From positions 1,612,001-1,676,000 of the forward strand of contig NC_089428.1 of NCBI RefSeq assembly GCF_013426205.1: 64,000 nucleotides of DNA, written 5' to 3'. Position numbers and translations under genes: made by a program. Below the pieces are notes generated by a model. That model saw only the letters and a list, made by a program, of their open reading frames with translations, made no database searches and had not been told where the DNA came from. The stretch comes from Metarhizium brunneum (Eukaryota > Ascomycota > Sordariomycetes > Hypocreales > Clavicipitaceae). Positions 34,167 to 47,100 of the stretch are shown here, in pieces. Numbering within the stretch: the stretch's first letter is position 1; every line of letters starts with the position of its first letter.

Positions 34167-36643
34167 GTCTCTCTGCTCCTAGCCGTGGTTGTGCAACCAG
34201 ACACTGAATACCTTCAACGTCTCTGGCTCCTGTCTGCGCCGGGGCAGACAACCACGCGGCCCTCTTTCGCCTCGTGCGGCCCCCAAGCACCCATCACGTC
34301 TCGTGGCAGTCTCTTTGGAGCCTGTTGTATTTAGTCCCGTGTGTGAGGGACAAAGCCGTGCGGTCAACTGCAACATTTCTCGGTACTTGCATTGCCCAAG
34401 TCTGCAGGAAGCATGAGTCTCCCCACGCAGCAACAGGACGCTTTTGGGCGGCTACACAACTACGGGGTAAAGAGTATGTACGGTGCAGAAATTACTATCA
34501 AAGCCTGGGTGAGCTCACAAGCGCGCGCGCGTCTGTCCATGCTGCCATGTTGCAGAATGGCCTTGCTCTTGTGCCCTCCCTGCCTGGTCCAGTGGCGACG
34601 AGAGAGGCAGAGGAGCACAAGATAAAAATTAAAAAAAATTTTTTTTTAAAAAAAGAATATTCAATCAACCGACTTCAGCTCTTCCTCACAGGGCGATTTC
34701 TTGGCCGCCAAGCTGTTCTCTGGTCAGATAAGCGCTGGTATGACTGAACTGTGAGTTGCGTGATGCTTCGTCGTGCCATTGATAGTCAACTCACACGCCC
34801 CCCCTCTACAGACATGGCGACTCTGCAGGGTCCTTGACCTTCAGCCTTGATCAGTCCCACATCTTTCTCCGAGTCCCTGGCTCTTCAGCCCGCAGCTATC
34901 GTCACATATTTGTTTTTCCGGCAACTTGGGGCGTGGACTGGTTGCTTCTCCCGCTTGGTTGGCCATCTGCCCAATACCACCGAATCCCGGCAGCTTGGGA
35001 GTTGGTCGCAGGCATCATCACCAAACCTCACTTACCAAGTGGTGTAAAAACATCAAGGAGCCTGTCAAGGTGGAACCCGCCCCAATCTTATTGTCCACCG
35101 TTGGGAGAAACCCGCCGTGTTTTTGTCTCAAACCCTTCCCCTCTACGGAGTACTAGCAGTTGATAAGAGGCAATGGAGAAAGAGACAGCGACGCCTGACG
35201 CCACAAAAGCCGCTTGTTGGCTGTGGTACGGAGTACTCGGTACGGCAAGTGTCAGGTATGTATTGTAACGGAGCACCGAGTAATTGTACAATGCTTGGCT
35301 ACATATGTATGTACGCCGTCCGCGGTGCTTATAAGTTGACAAGCACACCACCAATTCCCTGTACTCGTACAAAACAAACTACGAACTAGCCGAGAGCTAG
35401 CCGTCCATACTCCATAGTATTGACTTGACTGGTTCAATGTTGTCTGGTTGCCCCATACGTTCCCTGTATTGTATTAACTCGCCAATTCGGACAGAGGTCC
35501 ATCCTCGAGATCCCAGGCCGGCGGGTTGGCTCCTTGCTCCCATGTTGCCACACCCCCATGAGGAACTGGGCTGGAACCCAACGTGCATAGTTCGAGTCTG
35601 GTCCAAGTATGTACTTACTATTCATGTCCGGTTCGTTCCCGTGCCAGGCCACCTGATTTTGACAGTTGCTCGCTTGGTTTCATCACCTCGCACCGAACCC
35701 AACATGGACGCTGTGCCCCCGTGCTCCGTCGTCTTGGAGAATATGACCACCACTGCTTATTAGCTCCAGATGCCCAGGAAAAGGAGACGCAAGATGCAAG
35801 ATGCAAGACGCACTCCCCCCTTCTCCACTTGCAGTAAAACCTCGATGCTTCAGCAGCCCGCGCCGCCGCACGGGACAGGTCCATGAGCATCCGTGGTGGC
35901 AGTTAGTTTGTTCAATGTTTCTTCCAGTTGACCTCTCTTGCCCTCCTCCCACCGAGTGCCATAGATGGGTTCCGAGTACATGGTTCCGCGACGCTCCGGC
36001 GTCTTTTTTGCCGTAGTACTTGACTAGCTAGTAGTTATCATTCTATTTCAATACTTGCTGAGACCCTCGCCTTTGTCACCTTCTCGGCCACATGGCCGTC
36101 CCTCCAAGAGCTGACGCCTCTCTTCCACATCAGGAGAGGTAGCTCGTCCCGATCCTAAGCCACACGACAAACCATAAAGACTCTGGTCTTCCCGCCTCCT
36201 TCCATCTATTCTGCGGATTTGGTCAATTCCCCCCCGCCGTCTGCTTGTCAACTCCAAGCATGACCCAAGACTCATACACAAGTCTATACACGAGACCCGC
36301 TCCAGACCCAATCTCTTGACGACTATAAACCACATGCACTGGCTCTACAAAAGCAGAAAAACAAATCTCCATCCCTACAGTACATAAATCTCACCTCTTT
36401 TCTTCCTTGTCCATCTGTCCTTCATATCACGACTATATACCACACTACATCGTTTCTGGTTATGGTGTTGTACGTCTGAGACAGCTCCATCATCTTACAC
36501 GGCCGCTCCAGTCTTGACCAGGCCCCCCCCCTACAGGTCCTGTAGAAACCGGGCTGCCCCCCGGTCCTATTAGCTAAGACCAGTCTTATTATTTCTCTAT
36601 ACACTCCAACGAAGCTCGCTCCTGGATCTGAATCTGGACGGCC

Positions 36644-38411
36644 ATGATTATGTCCCCTGGCTCGAGCCCGCCTTCCATGATGACGCCGGAGTCGGATACA
36701 GGAAGTCCTTTATCCATGTCACCGTCTATCCAAGGTTACGACCCCCGAGCCATAATCCGTCAGTTGCTGGAAAATTACACCAAGGAAGACATAAACCGGC
36801 TAGTGGAGGAGGAGTCATGTATAAGCCCATCTGGTACGTCTGCACGCCTTCTCACTTTGTTCAACTTCCCTTTCCACAAACACGGGGAACCTGGATACTG
36901 GAACGCGGGAGCCTGACACTATTGTTTACTATATAGCACAAGGCCAGCTGCCGGAGGGAGTATTTTCCATGCCTCTTCTTGGCCCGGACAGAGACAGCAT
37001 GCAGAGTCGGACCACACATCAAAGCCATGGCCAAGGCCCAAAGCCCAGCCGCTCGCTCTCGGGCAATGCATCGTCACAGAGGTCACGGCGACAATCTACC
37101 ACCGACCGTGGGACCGCAGCTGTCTCCATGACGCACAGGCTAGACTATGCTTGCGGGTTCTGCGCGGAGGAGAACATACGAAAGACGTGCACCCGTCGAA
37201 ATGACCTCAGGCGGCACATCGAGAACTTCCACAACAGCAATGCTGTGTGGTTTTGCCAGCACCCCGGGTGTCGAGTGGCCTACGACTGGCAAACAGCTTA
37301 CCAGAACCACCTCCGAACTGCACATGGACGATCACACATGAACGTGGACGAGGCCAAGGTAAAGCTGTGCCCCCAAACAGTATTTGCCTGCGGGTTCGAG
37401 AACTGCACCCAAGTATTCGAAGCCCCCCACGAAGACGACACGGCGGCGACCCTGAAGGAGTATTCGGGCCACATTGTCAAGCACTTTGAGGAAGGGTCCA
37501 ACGGCGGCCGCTGGACCTACTCTACCAGGGTCCGCAATCTCTTGCGACAGCGTCAAGTTTCTGCCCTTTGGGACAAGGCATGGCCGGACATGGAGAGGCC
37601 TCGGCTTCAATGGGAGCCCCAGTCAAGCATGGCTGCTCGAAAAACCCTCGAGGCCGGCCACCTCGAAAACCTGCCCTTCCTGCTCCGCTTCATCGTCATG
37701 CTGGGATCCAACCCGGGGGATCTGAGCGGCCTGGAAGGCAAGCTCGAGCCCCCGGTCCGGAGGAGATGCCCGAAAGCCCAGTACCAGCACCGGCTGTCGT
37801 TTGACGCCCACGCACAAAGCCCCCAGCTTGCGGTGGAACGGGATATGGGCCAGTTCAAAGTGTCAACCGGGGGCGTCGGGGTCGAACCTGGCCTGTACGC
37901 CAACATCCAGCCGGGCCACCATGTGCCTCGCTCGATTGAGCTGGTATTCAACGCGGATCACGCCTTGGCCCAGAGCCGCAGCCAAGGCCAGGTCCAGTTC
38001 ACTGACGCCGCAGCCTCCTTACACCCGTTGACTCCACCGCAGTTGTTCTATCACGGCGGCGCGGACTCGGCATTGTACCCTCCCTCTTCACAGATGCTAT
38101 CCACAGCCATGACGCCACATCAACCTTCTACGGGGCAGTACATTGCCGTGGCACAAGAAGCCGAGTCGGTTGTGAACCCGGCAGCAGCGGGCTTCCACGG
38201 CCTGCAGCAGGTGTCGAGCATTCCCGGCGCCATGGACATGGATATGAACAGCGACAGCAGCAACGCCAGGCGTGGCAACTGGATGGGTGGCTATGAAAAC
38301 ATGGGCATTCACAATTCACTACCGGCAGATGGCTATGACATGAGCAACCCGGTAACCCCGGAGTACAGCCATATGGCTGGCCGCTATGGTTCACCGGCAA
38401 GATCACTGTGA
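36644..38411 (+). CDS. C2H2 zinc-finger regulator A
   Basis: Exons 36644-36833 and 36937-38411 encode 554 residues; the 103-nt intron (phase 1) follows codon 63. The N-terminus is Ser/Pro/Met-rich. Three zinc-finger-like units lie at about 136-246: Cys136-Cys139-His157-His162, Cys170-Cys175-His188-His193 and Cys215-Cys220-His242-His246. The spacings (x2-17-4, x4-12-4, x4-21-3) differ from the classical C2H2 finger. A conserved helical segment follows (RWTYSTRVRNLLRQRQVSA, then a Trp-rich part and HLENLPFLLRFIVMLGS), then a long Pro/Gln/Ser-rich tail typical of activation domains. This suggests a nuclear DNA-binding regulator; targets are unknown. Gene B at 49454 is a paralogue with the same architecture. 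An unusually long non-coding region lies upstream. Confidence 0.87.
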
Positions 38412-39508
38412 AGAGGAAGCCGCAAAGGCCAACAGCCTGGGAGGCAAAGGGGGAGAATTCGGCTGCTGTCGGTTTGCTGGCCGGCCTTTACTTCGGCCCA
38501 ATGGCCGTATAAGTCGGGGCATCTGGGACCGACGCGTCTCCACCATCCATCCGGGAGCACTTGATGAGTGCCTTGGACAGGACGGGGTTGCAATCCCAGA
38601 TATGGCATCTCGGGAGCGCATGCACGCTGTCTGCGGTCAATGGTATTGGACGCAGTCGAGCAATTCCAGGGGGAGGGGGCGCGGGGACGTTTGATTCATG
38701 ACACCCACGTAACGGCTTATTGGGAAAGACGAGCAGCGGATGTGATGCAGCGCCTGGCTATCGGAGGCGTCATGGCGTTCAGTGCCTATACTACTACTAC
38801 TTGCGGAGCATTTTAAACTAGAGTGGCGTCGGATTTGATACCCTATCAAGGGAGGAGGATATGATGACAGAACAAGTGGATGGATGGATGGGAGGCGAAC
38901 TTGCATGTAGAAGGAAGGCGACCAAGGAAATAATACCAGATTAGTAAAATGCAGTCTACCAGCGCTTTTTGGCTTGACCTTGTGTTCCCACCCGCCAGCC
39001 ATCAATGCGATGAAGCTTCAATGTTCCCCCACATGGGCCATTCTGCCAGAACTGCCACCCCTTTAGCCGGGAGGCGACAGATGGATGCAGCGATGGCGGC
39101 TATTTCCGCCGCAGCCGCCCATCTCCTGGCCCCCGTTGCCAATCATTACAGCACGATTGCGTCGTCGAGATCAGCAATACGAGTCATCAATGTCGAGAAA
39201 GTGGAACGAGCAGGAATCATTCATTCACTCTGGTGGCGTTGGCCCTACTCCCCTCTGCGGCCCCCCCCCCCCGCGCCCTTTGGCCGGGCTGACAGATTTA
39301 ATGGAAACCGCGTAGATTTCCTTGGCAGGCAACCTTGCCGAGATTAACGACGGCCAAGACTGCACATGCAGACCAAGAACACTTTGACGCTTCTTCTCCC
39401 GAAAAGGGGGGAGGAAACTAGTAACTGGCGCCTTTGAGCCACATCACAGCCCGGGGATGATTGGCGGACCGACCAGGGGAGAAGAGTTCAACGTGACAAG
39501 GCCACACG

Positions 39509-39524
39509 TACGGAGTACGGAGTA
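39509..39524. repeat. Tandem heptamer (TACGGAG)2TA
   Basis: Two overlapping exact TACGGAGTA copies, identical to 34151-34166. Confidence 0.85.
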
Positions 39525-40285
39525 CACATATCCCTTTTCGAGTGACCACTGCGACTGCAGCTGCGGCTCTCTGGCACAAACTAGAGCAGGCTAGAGCAGC
39601 ACGCCCAGCGTTGAAAAGAATTCAAAGGCGAAAAGTCCCCTTCTGTCGGTCTGGGCACAGTTGGGCCCTACGAAAAAAGGATCAATTGATGCATATGTGA
39701 GGTTGGTGCGGCTGCCGGCTTCCGCGGTGGAGTCCGGGGACCTCGGGGCAGAAAAAAAAGGGTAAATGTTTATGCACCAGACATCACTCTGCCTGGCGCC
39801 CTCATGGCGGAAAGGGCGCGCTGAGAAGAAGGCTGTCTGTCTGTGACATTTCCGACCAGCATTTCCATTACGGCTGGGAGTATAGATAGGCCCATCAATC
39901 CGACGGCTTCCCGCCGGCCAGCGGCCAGCCCCAACCAATTGACCCCCTTTGCCACGCACGCTCTGTCGAAACGCGGCTCGAGCATTGTCCAGATGTCGTG
40001 TGCGTATTTGCGGGAAGGGCATGGTCAGCATCTGACCTCGCGCTGGCTCAGCCCTCCTCGCCGGCTGGTGCCAGCCGCAGATGGTGAAGTGCAGGGCGTT
40101 TCGGCCGTGGCAACCTGCGCCAATGACTGGCGGCCCACGGAGGGATGGTGATTTCAATCGTCTTCTGTGCTCCTTGCTTCCCGGGAGGTTTTCGAGGCGG
40201 CATTGTTTTTTGACAACCCAGCCTTCTTACCGAGTACACCCTCGCATGCGTCGTACCACCAGAGCGGCCAGGCTGTTTTGAAACG

Positions 40286-40301
40286 CACATTGAACATTGA
40301 A
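40286..40301. repeat. Tandem heptamer, inverted near-copy of (TTCAATG)2TT
   Basis: CACATTGAACATTGAA differs by one base from the reverse complement of the 16-mer at 26258-26273. The right half is an exact AACATTGAA. Confidence 0.8.
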
Positions 40302-42260
40302 GCTTGTCGTGGCGCTGCGAACCCGTCGGAACATTTACATGCATCGTGTCCCAGCCACCAGACCCCCGTGCAGCCATCAATTGATTCCAGTGCCATCCAT
40401 CAGTGTTCCCCGTAGCTGCGACTTATTTTTGGCCTCGCGTGACGGCCGCCTGCCTTTAGTCGTGGGAATGTCGGCCCGCGTACCGCTACGTACTTCAATG
40501 TTGGGACCTCTGTCGGCAGATTATACCTGATCTGGACAGGAGCACGTCTGTGCGAACTGATAGACTGTTGTATTCTGGGGATGGGACACTAGCGTAGATG
40601 AACATTGAAGTCTGGGTGCCGGACTCGGACGAGTCGATGCAGCAATAGATGGTTTGGGGCCTTGCCTTGTGCCATGTGGCTGGGTCCTCCTCCAGGACTG
40701 ACATGTGCCTGCGCAGCTCAGCCGCCTCGTGTAATGCATCACGGCAGGGACGCGAAACGACGAGGGACAAACGGTCATGGCGCATGTTTCATGTCTCCAT
40801 TGAGTGAGATGCAAAAAATAATAGAGAATAATACTCATAAATTAAAAGGCAACACAAACTCAAACACCCACCATCGCCACCATCACCGGTCAACCGACCA
40901 AGGAGTTTGCATGTCGTGCCCGATGTTTGCCTCGTTTGCCCTACAAGCTTGCCGTCAGGGCTGGCTGATGATAAAGACGCCAGGCGTCAACTGCATGTGG
41001 TGGCACCGGAATCCACAGGGGCGCAAAGGGCGCTCAATGTTTGCGCCTGCTGGAACTTGCCACCAGAACAGAACAGCCTTCATCTCCACCCAGCGCCATT
41101 TGCACGTGCATGAGGAATCAATTGGTCAACCAGCCCAGCCTATTGCACCCAGTTGACCTGTTCTAGATTCTTCCAGCAATCACAGTCGACATTGAACGCA
41201 CTTGGACAATCCTTCCCGAGCAGAATGTTGCCAGAACTCGGACATGGGGCCTCTTGTCAAGCCACAAACCTGCTTGTTCCCACCGACCCAGCCGGCCATT
41301 TTTGCTGCTTTTGTATTCAATGGTAGACACTCTCTGCAAGCCACGCCGTCGAGTCACTTGTTCGGACGACATTCTCGGCAGTTGTCGCCTTGTTGTCAGA
41401 GGATATTGACATTTCCACACTTGGTCAGCTGCCCCGGTTTGAGGCGGATGTCGTGACTCGTGAGAATTGCCGTTTCTGGTCGCTCTCGACACTGCCTGCG
41501 GCTGCTGTATAGACATCAATCATGTCAAGTTTCTTCCAAGCGTCACTTGAGACGTGTCTGCCAACAGAAGAAGGTTATTTTCTTCAATGGCGAACTTTGT
41601 CGTGCCAATCCCTGGCAACCTCCCCGGGTACCTCGCATCAACAGCCGCTCTCAACACCATCCTGCTCAGCTAACCACAAGGACACCAGGAAAAACTCATG
41701 CCGAGTACAAGCTGAATACTCTCTGACTGATACGGGTTCCTCACGGGGGGAGTCGCACTTGACACGGCTGTGCACTTGTCTGTGTCATAAATCATGAATC
41801 GCCCGCTGCGGCTATGAACGCATCCGACCAGACGTGTTTTCAGCTGCTGGCCGCTGCTTATGAAGCCGTTGATCCTTGCGCAGCAATACGTTCCCTCTGC
41901 CTCTGCCGCAGCTGGGATCTCGGTGGGAAGCCTCATCAACAAACGCGCTTCGAGGTCGCTTTTAGATACGGTCAATCGCTCATGATGGACCGGCGCCATC
42001 TTGCAAGCTGCTGAGAAATCCTCTGCATGGCAAGCCACCATTACATCAAAGACAAATTGTACTCTGCCTGCTGTGTTCCCATCATACCGAGGGACAATGT
42101 AGGGCAAACGGGATGAACTATGGTTGTATTCTGGAACAGCCATCATAACAGACTCCAAAGTTACACCTTTACACAGAGTAGGCCGGGGTCGAATCCAGGC
42201 GCTCAGCAGGAATCCTTCTGCAGCCAGGTTTTGGATTACCGCCTCTCTTTGCATGTATGG

Positions 42261-42276
42261 GTGTGTGTGTGTGTGT
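42261..42276. repeat. (GT)8 microsatellite
   Basis: Eight GT units in intergenic DNA. Confidence 0.9.
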
Positions 42277-42877
42277 CTTTCTCTTTTCTTCTCCCACCAA
42301 ACGCGGGTGAGAAAGGGGCATGTTCCGTCTTCATGTATTCGTTTAATACGACGGAATACAGCGAGTTTGCAACGGCCAGCCTTCCCAGAGCAACTCGTTC
42401 TGACTCTAGCTGTCACCATTACCAGGTGGCAAATCTCACGTCATACAACGGAAGATGAAAAGTCTAGACCTTGAATAATAGATGGAAAAAATGAACTGCT
42501 GCGGCTCAACCGACGACTGAAAACATCAACACGTACGAGAACTTGCGTCAGGTCCGATACCTTGCTTCCGCGCCTTGGGTTCCTATCAGATGGCCGAGCA
42601 GAACTACAACGAGGTGTGTTTTGCCCTCCATTTGCACCTGGTGGTCCTGATGGGTTTCTTTTTTGATCTACATGACTGCATGTGCTGAGTGCTTTGGCCA
42701 AGTTGTCATCTAGCTCTGTGATGCGCTACATGTGCCGCACGCCCTGCACTGCCGGTACGAGATGACTGGAAAGGGGGTGAGGTGGAAGACAAGAAGAGTG
42801 CTTTGGTGAGCCCTCGAAACAGTGTACCAGTCCCTTCTTTTCGGCTCCAACAGCCAACGTTGGTTATCTTATGTGAG

Positions 42878-44185
42878 CTACGCCAAATCACGAATATTCG
42901 CCAGTACACTGTCCTCCAGGCTCGTCCATCCCATGCGGCCCATTTCCTGAAGCCAGTATTCTGCTTTCGCGGGCAGCTCGATATCACTGCGGTCCAACCT
43001 GGACGCCTCCATCTGCGGAGCGAATATCCTGTCGGGATACGGCTTCGCAAGCGTCGTCTGGATGTCCCTCCAAGTATACGGTGCAGCGTAGAAAAAAATC
43101 CGCTCGTTTTCCATCCGAGGGTGAAGGAGAGCTGCCGCGCGCAGACGAGCAGTGTCTTGCACGTCGACGTAGAAATCTGTCATGAGAAATCGCGCTTGTC
43201 ACTTTCTTTCGCCCGGCTAGTCTTCTTCTCAAACTAGACAACCTACACCTAGACAACCTACACCGCGCAGCGCCACGAGCAGCCTCCATGTTTCCCTCGT
43301 AGATGGCCTCGGTAAGCCCCGACGTAGACGGGTGGCCTTGATTCACCAGGTCAAGACTTGGTCCCATGCTCATGCCCAGGAGAACTAAGCCGTCTTCTTG
43401 TCAGCCATGACGCTGCCGTCCAACGATTGTAAATAAAACAAGGACAGTGGGCATTCCCGACTTGTCCGTGTTTAAGGCGAACCCGGGCCGTCGCTCGCTG
43501 TACCACCACCACAGCTGCCTCTCTCACTGCATCTTGCTAGCCGCGTACATGTGTCATTATGTATATGTAGACGGAGAATCCTCGCTCGGGGGTGTACGGC
43601 GGAGGCCCCCAAGCCTGAGCAACCGCCTCGTCGTTCCAAGCGTCAACTCCTTTCCGACGCACCGCCATATTCCGGGCGTCGGGCTTGCCGCCGCCGCACA
43701 GGAGGGAGTGAGTACGAATCTCTTGATATCAGCACGCTCAGCGGCAGCCCTAGCCAGGTCCATGGCGGCCATTATCATAAGCGGAATCGCCTCGTTCGGG
43801 TCACAGTCAAACGTCACGTCAGAGGCCGCATGGATAATGCCCGGGATGCCTGGATTCGCGTCATGAGCCCCGGCGCCTTGTTACGGCTCACATATGGCAC
43901 AGCTTGCTCCAAGGGCGTCTTGCTGGGGACAAAAAAGGAAAGAAAGAGTAAGCAGGATACCTTGGAGGGCAGAAAGGGCGCTTGCTGTGCTATATCGGGA
44001 ACGGAAACCAGCTCGAGTATCCCACGGCCGTATTTTGCGCTCAAACAAGGCCACGATCTACGCGGTCTTGTCGAGGGCCCGTGTCGTTCAGCCTCGAACC
44101 TTGTATCCCGTGCTGAGGAGCTGATCTGCTACATGGCTGCCAACAAACCCACTGGCTCTAGTGACAAGAATCGTCAATACTGCCG
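42878..44185 (-). pseudogene. Decayed NAD-dependent epimerase/aldehyde-reductase-like gene
   Basis: Pieces of one extended short-chain dehydrogenase lie in order on the minus strand but in different frames with stops. The Rossmann start (about 44090-44180) reads ILVTRASGFVGSHVADQLL; the usual GASGF is RASGF, as a GGA-to-AGA change would give. Then follow KYGRGILELVSVPDIAQ (about 43990-44040), AASDVTFDCDPNEAIPLMIM with KRFVLTPSCAAA (about 43680-43825), the catalytic YAASK (about 43533-43548), MGPSLDLVNQGHPSTSGLTE (about 43310-43375) and the C-terminal domain FYVDVQDTARL through GWTSLEDSVLANI (42878-43183). Near 44035-44080 a TAG sits where the family has Trp and a TGA precedes it. The C-terminal part is long and clean, so decay is recent. 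The family reduces aldehydes or ketones with NADPH. Introns alone do not explain the stops. Confidence 0.8.
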
Positions 44186-47100
44186 GGATGCAGAACAGGG
44201 TCTTGGGATGCAAACATGTCGCTTGGCGCGGGTTTTCAATACTACTCTCTTATTTGGGGGGTTTATATTGGCTGATTGGTGAATGGTTAGTCGAGGATGT
44301 ATAGCACCCACGATGTTTAAATCAAGTGATGGGAACGTTTCGCAAGTTATATATATATAGTTGTTCATATTCTAGCACCTGTATTACAGTTGGATCTCTT
44401 TTTTTGATTGAATAGGAAACGGCATTTCTAATCAGCATGCTTCCTTCGAGGGCAGCACGACCTACGTGTTGCGGATTAATGAGAGACCGGCCACTGTTGC
44501 TCTTGATGTAGCGCTACTACATGCTTGGTTGTGTAAGAATCTGAACCAATGCTAGTCATTTATCGAGATGCCGCATGCAAAATTGCTTTCAATGTTTGAT
44601 GTGTGTATGGATGGTTGCGCCAACCTCTTGTTGGTCACGTTGCAAGCAATTACCCGAGTACGACAAGGAAAGTCGACTTGCATCATGGTGCGAATTTTCA
44701 AGAGCCCGACTCACCCGAATCATGACGGAATACAACTTCAAATATTTGTTTGAGGGGTGTTGTCCCCAATGCTCCTATAAACCACCGCTGGAGTAGCCAC
44801 CCTAGACCCCAGCGCCGGCCTTGTGTCAATCGTTGTACGGCGATGCATTGCAAAGGGGGCAAGCAATCAATGTGCATGGCAGCAGCGCATTAAGCTCATT
44901 AGTGTCATCACGCCCAGTCTTGAATGATGCAAACAGCAGAAAAACAGAGGCAACGAGCCAATCTCATTGGTGACCTCCCCCTCCCCCCTTACCACCGGCA
45001 GGTTGGGAGATGTCAATACAAATAGGCTGCCACACCATCGGATAGCTCTAGAGCGAAGCAGGGTTGGCGTTTACGAGTCGGGTTGTCCACTTTGGTTGCC
45101 GCGAGACATTCGCAGACATGGAGAAAACGAGCGCTTCACATGCAATGTTTCATTGACATGCTGCGTGGCTTGGGAAATGAGCAGCGCGGAGCACTCCAAG
45201 CATCCGAACTTGCGTTCACACATGGCTGGGCTTCCAGAAAATGTATGACGGAGCCACGTGGCGACGCTTGGGTTTATTTGACCGGCCTGCTTGATAACGT
45301 GCATTAAACTCCGTTCTCAATGGGGTACCGTGCGCCGGTTTGACGCGCTGCCGCATGTCGGGGACTGCAAGGGGCGAAACAATGCAGGTACGACGAGGAC
45401 AACTCACCGTCTTGACCTTAATGCGCACTCTGGAACGATCTGTCCAGTCTAAATCGGACAAGTCTCGAGGAACCGAACCGAGTTGCCATAATCTTGGAAC
45501 CATCTCATCACCTCATCACACAAGGCGCTCGCTCGGCTCGGTTCCACTGACGCGGACAAAATACCAATATCACGCAACCAACGGAATACATCTATAATTA
45601 GAATCCAAGTTTGTCGTCGTTACGGAGTAGAGATGACAACAAAATGACATACTACATGCTTAACGCAGATGGCGGGGGCAGCCGAGCTCTCGCCTGGCTA
45701 CGGAGCACATAGATCACTCATGAATATTGATTACAGCCGCGGTCATGACTGAGTCGGAGAGTGAGTGTTGCATATCAACTGACGTGCCCTTTCCTTCCAC
45801 AACAAGATGCTTCCCGTCATCTGTCAGCAGCCATTTTTCATCCCGTTCGGCATTGTGGACGGTGCCTCAGCTGGCTTGGCTTCCAATTGGCGATGCCTCC
45901 TGCTGCATCGAATTACTATGTGTTGGAGGTCGAGAAGGAATACAGAGAACCTGCAGAGACTGCATAGACTTGGCTGACAAGTGGCTCTTGTCGGACTGGG
46001 ATTTTGCAGGAAAAGTGCTCTCTGCCCCGGCAACCTGCCACTCGTCATCACGCCGCACCCCTGCATGTCGTGACGCGACTGATAGAACGGCGTTGCCGAT
46101 GCCAGACTAGGGCTGCCGTTTTCTAGAAGAACGGAACGGGGCCCATGGAGCATAGTGTCCGGCAACTCAAATCATGACAGCAGCGGGCATTCAGTCTGGT
46201 ACCTCATGTACCTAGGTACTTAGGTAAGTAGCTATTGTGTCAATACTTCCGTACAGAGTACGGAGTAGCGACGTCCAAATTCGTCAATGGAGCTGCTTCT
46301 GCTGGAAAGTGCCGTCGCGCGGATTGACGGGCACCCTGGCTTGGCCATTGGCGGAAAATGCTGCTCATAGTAGTACAATCATGCCGCGTTGCATTTCCCC
46401 CTCATCTTTCGTTTCGCATATTATAATGCCATGGTAATATGGAGTGAGGCTGTGGGAGCGAAAATGGGTTCATTGACAGCCAAGCGTGAGCAGCGTACAT
46501 GAACGGCGTATGGGAGGAGACCGGGTTCTTCTTTCTGTTGCCAGTTATTGATTCCTGTTCTAGCATGCTCAATCAAACCCACCACCTCCATGCCGGTGGT
46601 GCGGCAGATAAGAAGTAAAGTCCCATTGTAAATGGGGACCAGACATCGATAGAACCCCTCGCTTGGCCATGTTCCGTATCGACTGTTTTGCTGAGTACGG
46701 AGGACGGAGCAGCTGCTGAATGGGTTTCCCTGGCAGTTCATGACTCCATCGTATTGTACGGAGTACATCCGGATTGAACGGTAGTTGTGTTTCTAAACCA
46801 TGCGAGCCCGCATTTGTCTCGCCATCATTTCACCATCACACACAGTGACTCGCATTGCCGACTCAATACGATGACTCACTCTCTGGAGAGCATCTGGAGA
46901 GCATTAGATAATTGCGAGATAATAACTTGTAGTGTCGCAGCGCATACTACGTTGTTCCTCATCGTCTTTCAATGACAAGATGAGGGTGCCCGAACTGTGG
47001 GTCGGAATCTATGTATGTATGCATGTCGTCCCATTTTTGATGCAGGTGTATCTACTCCGTATTCAAGACGGTTGGTTACTTTCTGACCTGGTTTGATGTA

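Larger units (their letters stand above)
28386..36643. other. 8.3-kb gene desert rich in short repeated motifs
   Basis: No convincing exon was found on either strand, although many 60-170-codon frames exist. The region holds a perfect 20-bp palindrome (30405-30424), a 14-bp palindrome GCTCCGTACGGAGC (30480-30493), a (CA)12 tract (32619-32643), a purine-rich tract (about 33366-33420), an A8T9A7 tract (34631-34654), five exact TTCAATGTT copies (29533, 34127, 34134, 35433, 35911) and seven exact TACGGAGTA/TACTCCGTA copies (31886, 32180, 33812, 34151, 34158, 35143, 35227). It ends in the promoter of a zinc-finger regulator. It may hold noncoding transcripts, which sequence alone cannot show. Confidence 0.5.
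38412..42877. other. 4.5-kb region without a recognisable gene
   Basis: No exon chain was seen. It contains a C-run at about 39260-39274, tandem TACGGAGTA copies at 39509-39524, TTCAATGTT or its complement at 39017, 40293, 40494 and 40601, and a (GT)8 tract at 42261-42276. A 249-codon minus-strand frame (41670-42419) reads through the GT tract and lacks any domain, so it is not called. Confidence 0.5.

Noticed and set aside
42120..42215. tRNA-like B-box (GGGGTCGAATCC) near 42185
   Set aside because: No matching A-box, acceptor stem or anticodon stem could be folded around it. No tRNA gene is supported in the window.
41670..42419. 249-codon minus-strand frame
   Set aside because: It reads through a GT microsatellite as HTHTH, and has no domain or conserved composition.
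43551..44282. 243-codon plus-strand frame
   Set aside because: It is antisense to the decayed reductase, whose recognisable fragments are all on the minus strand.
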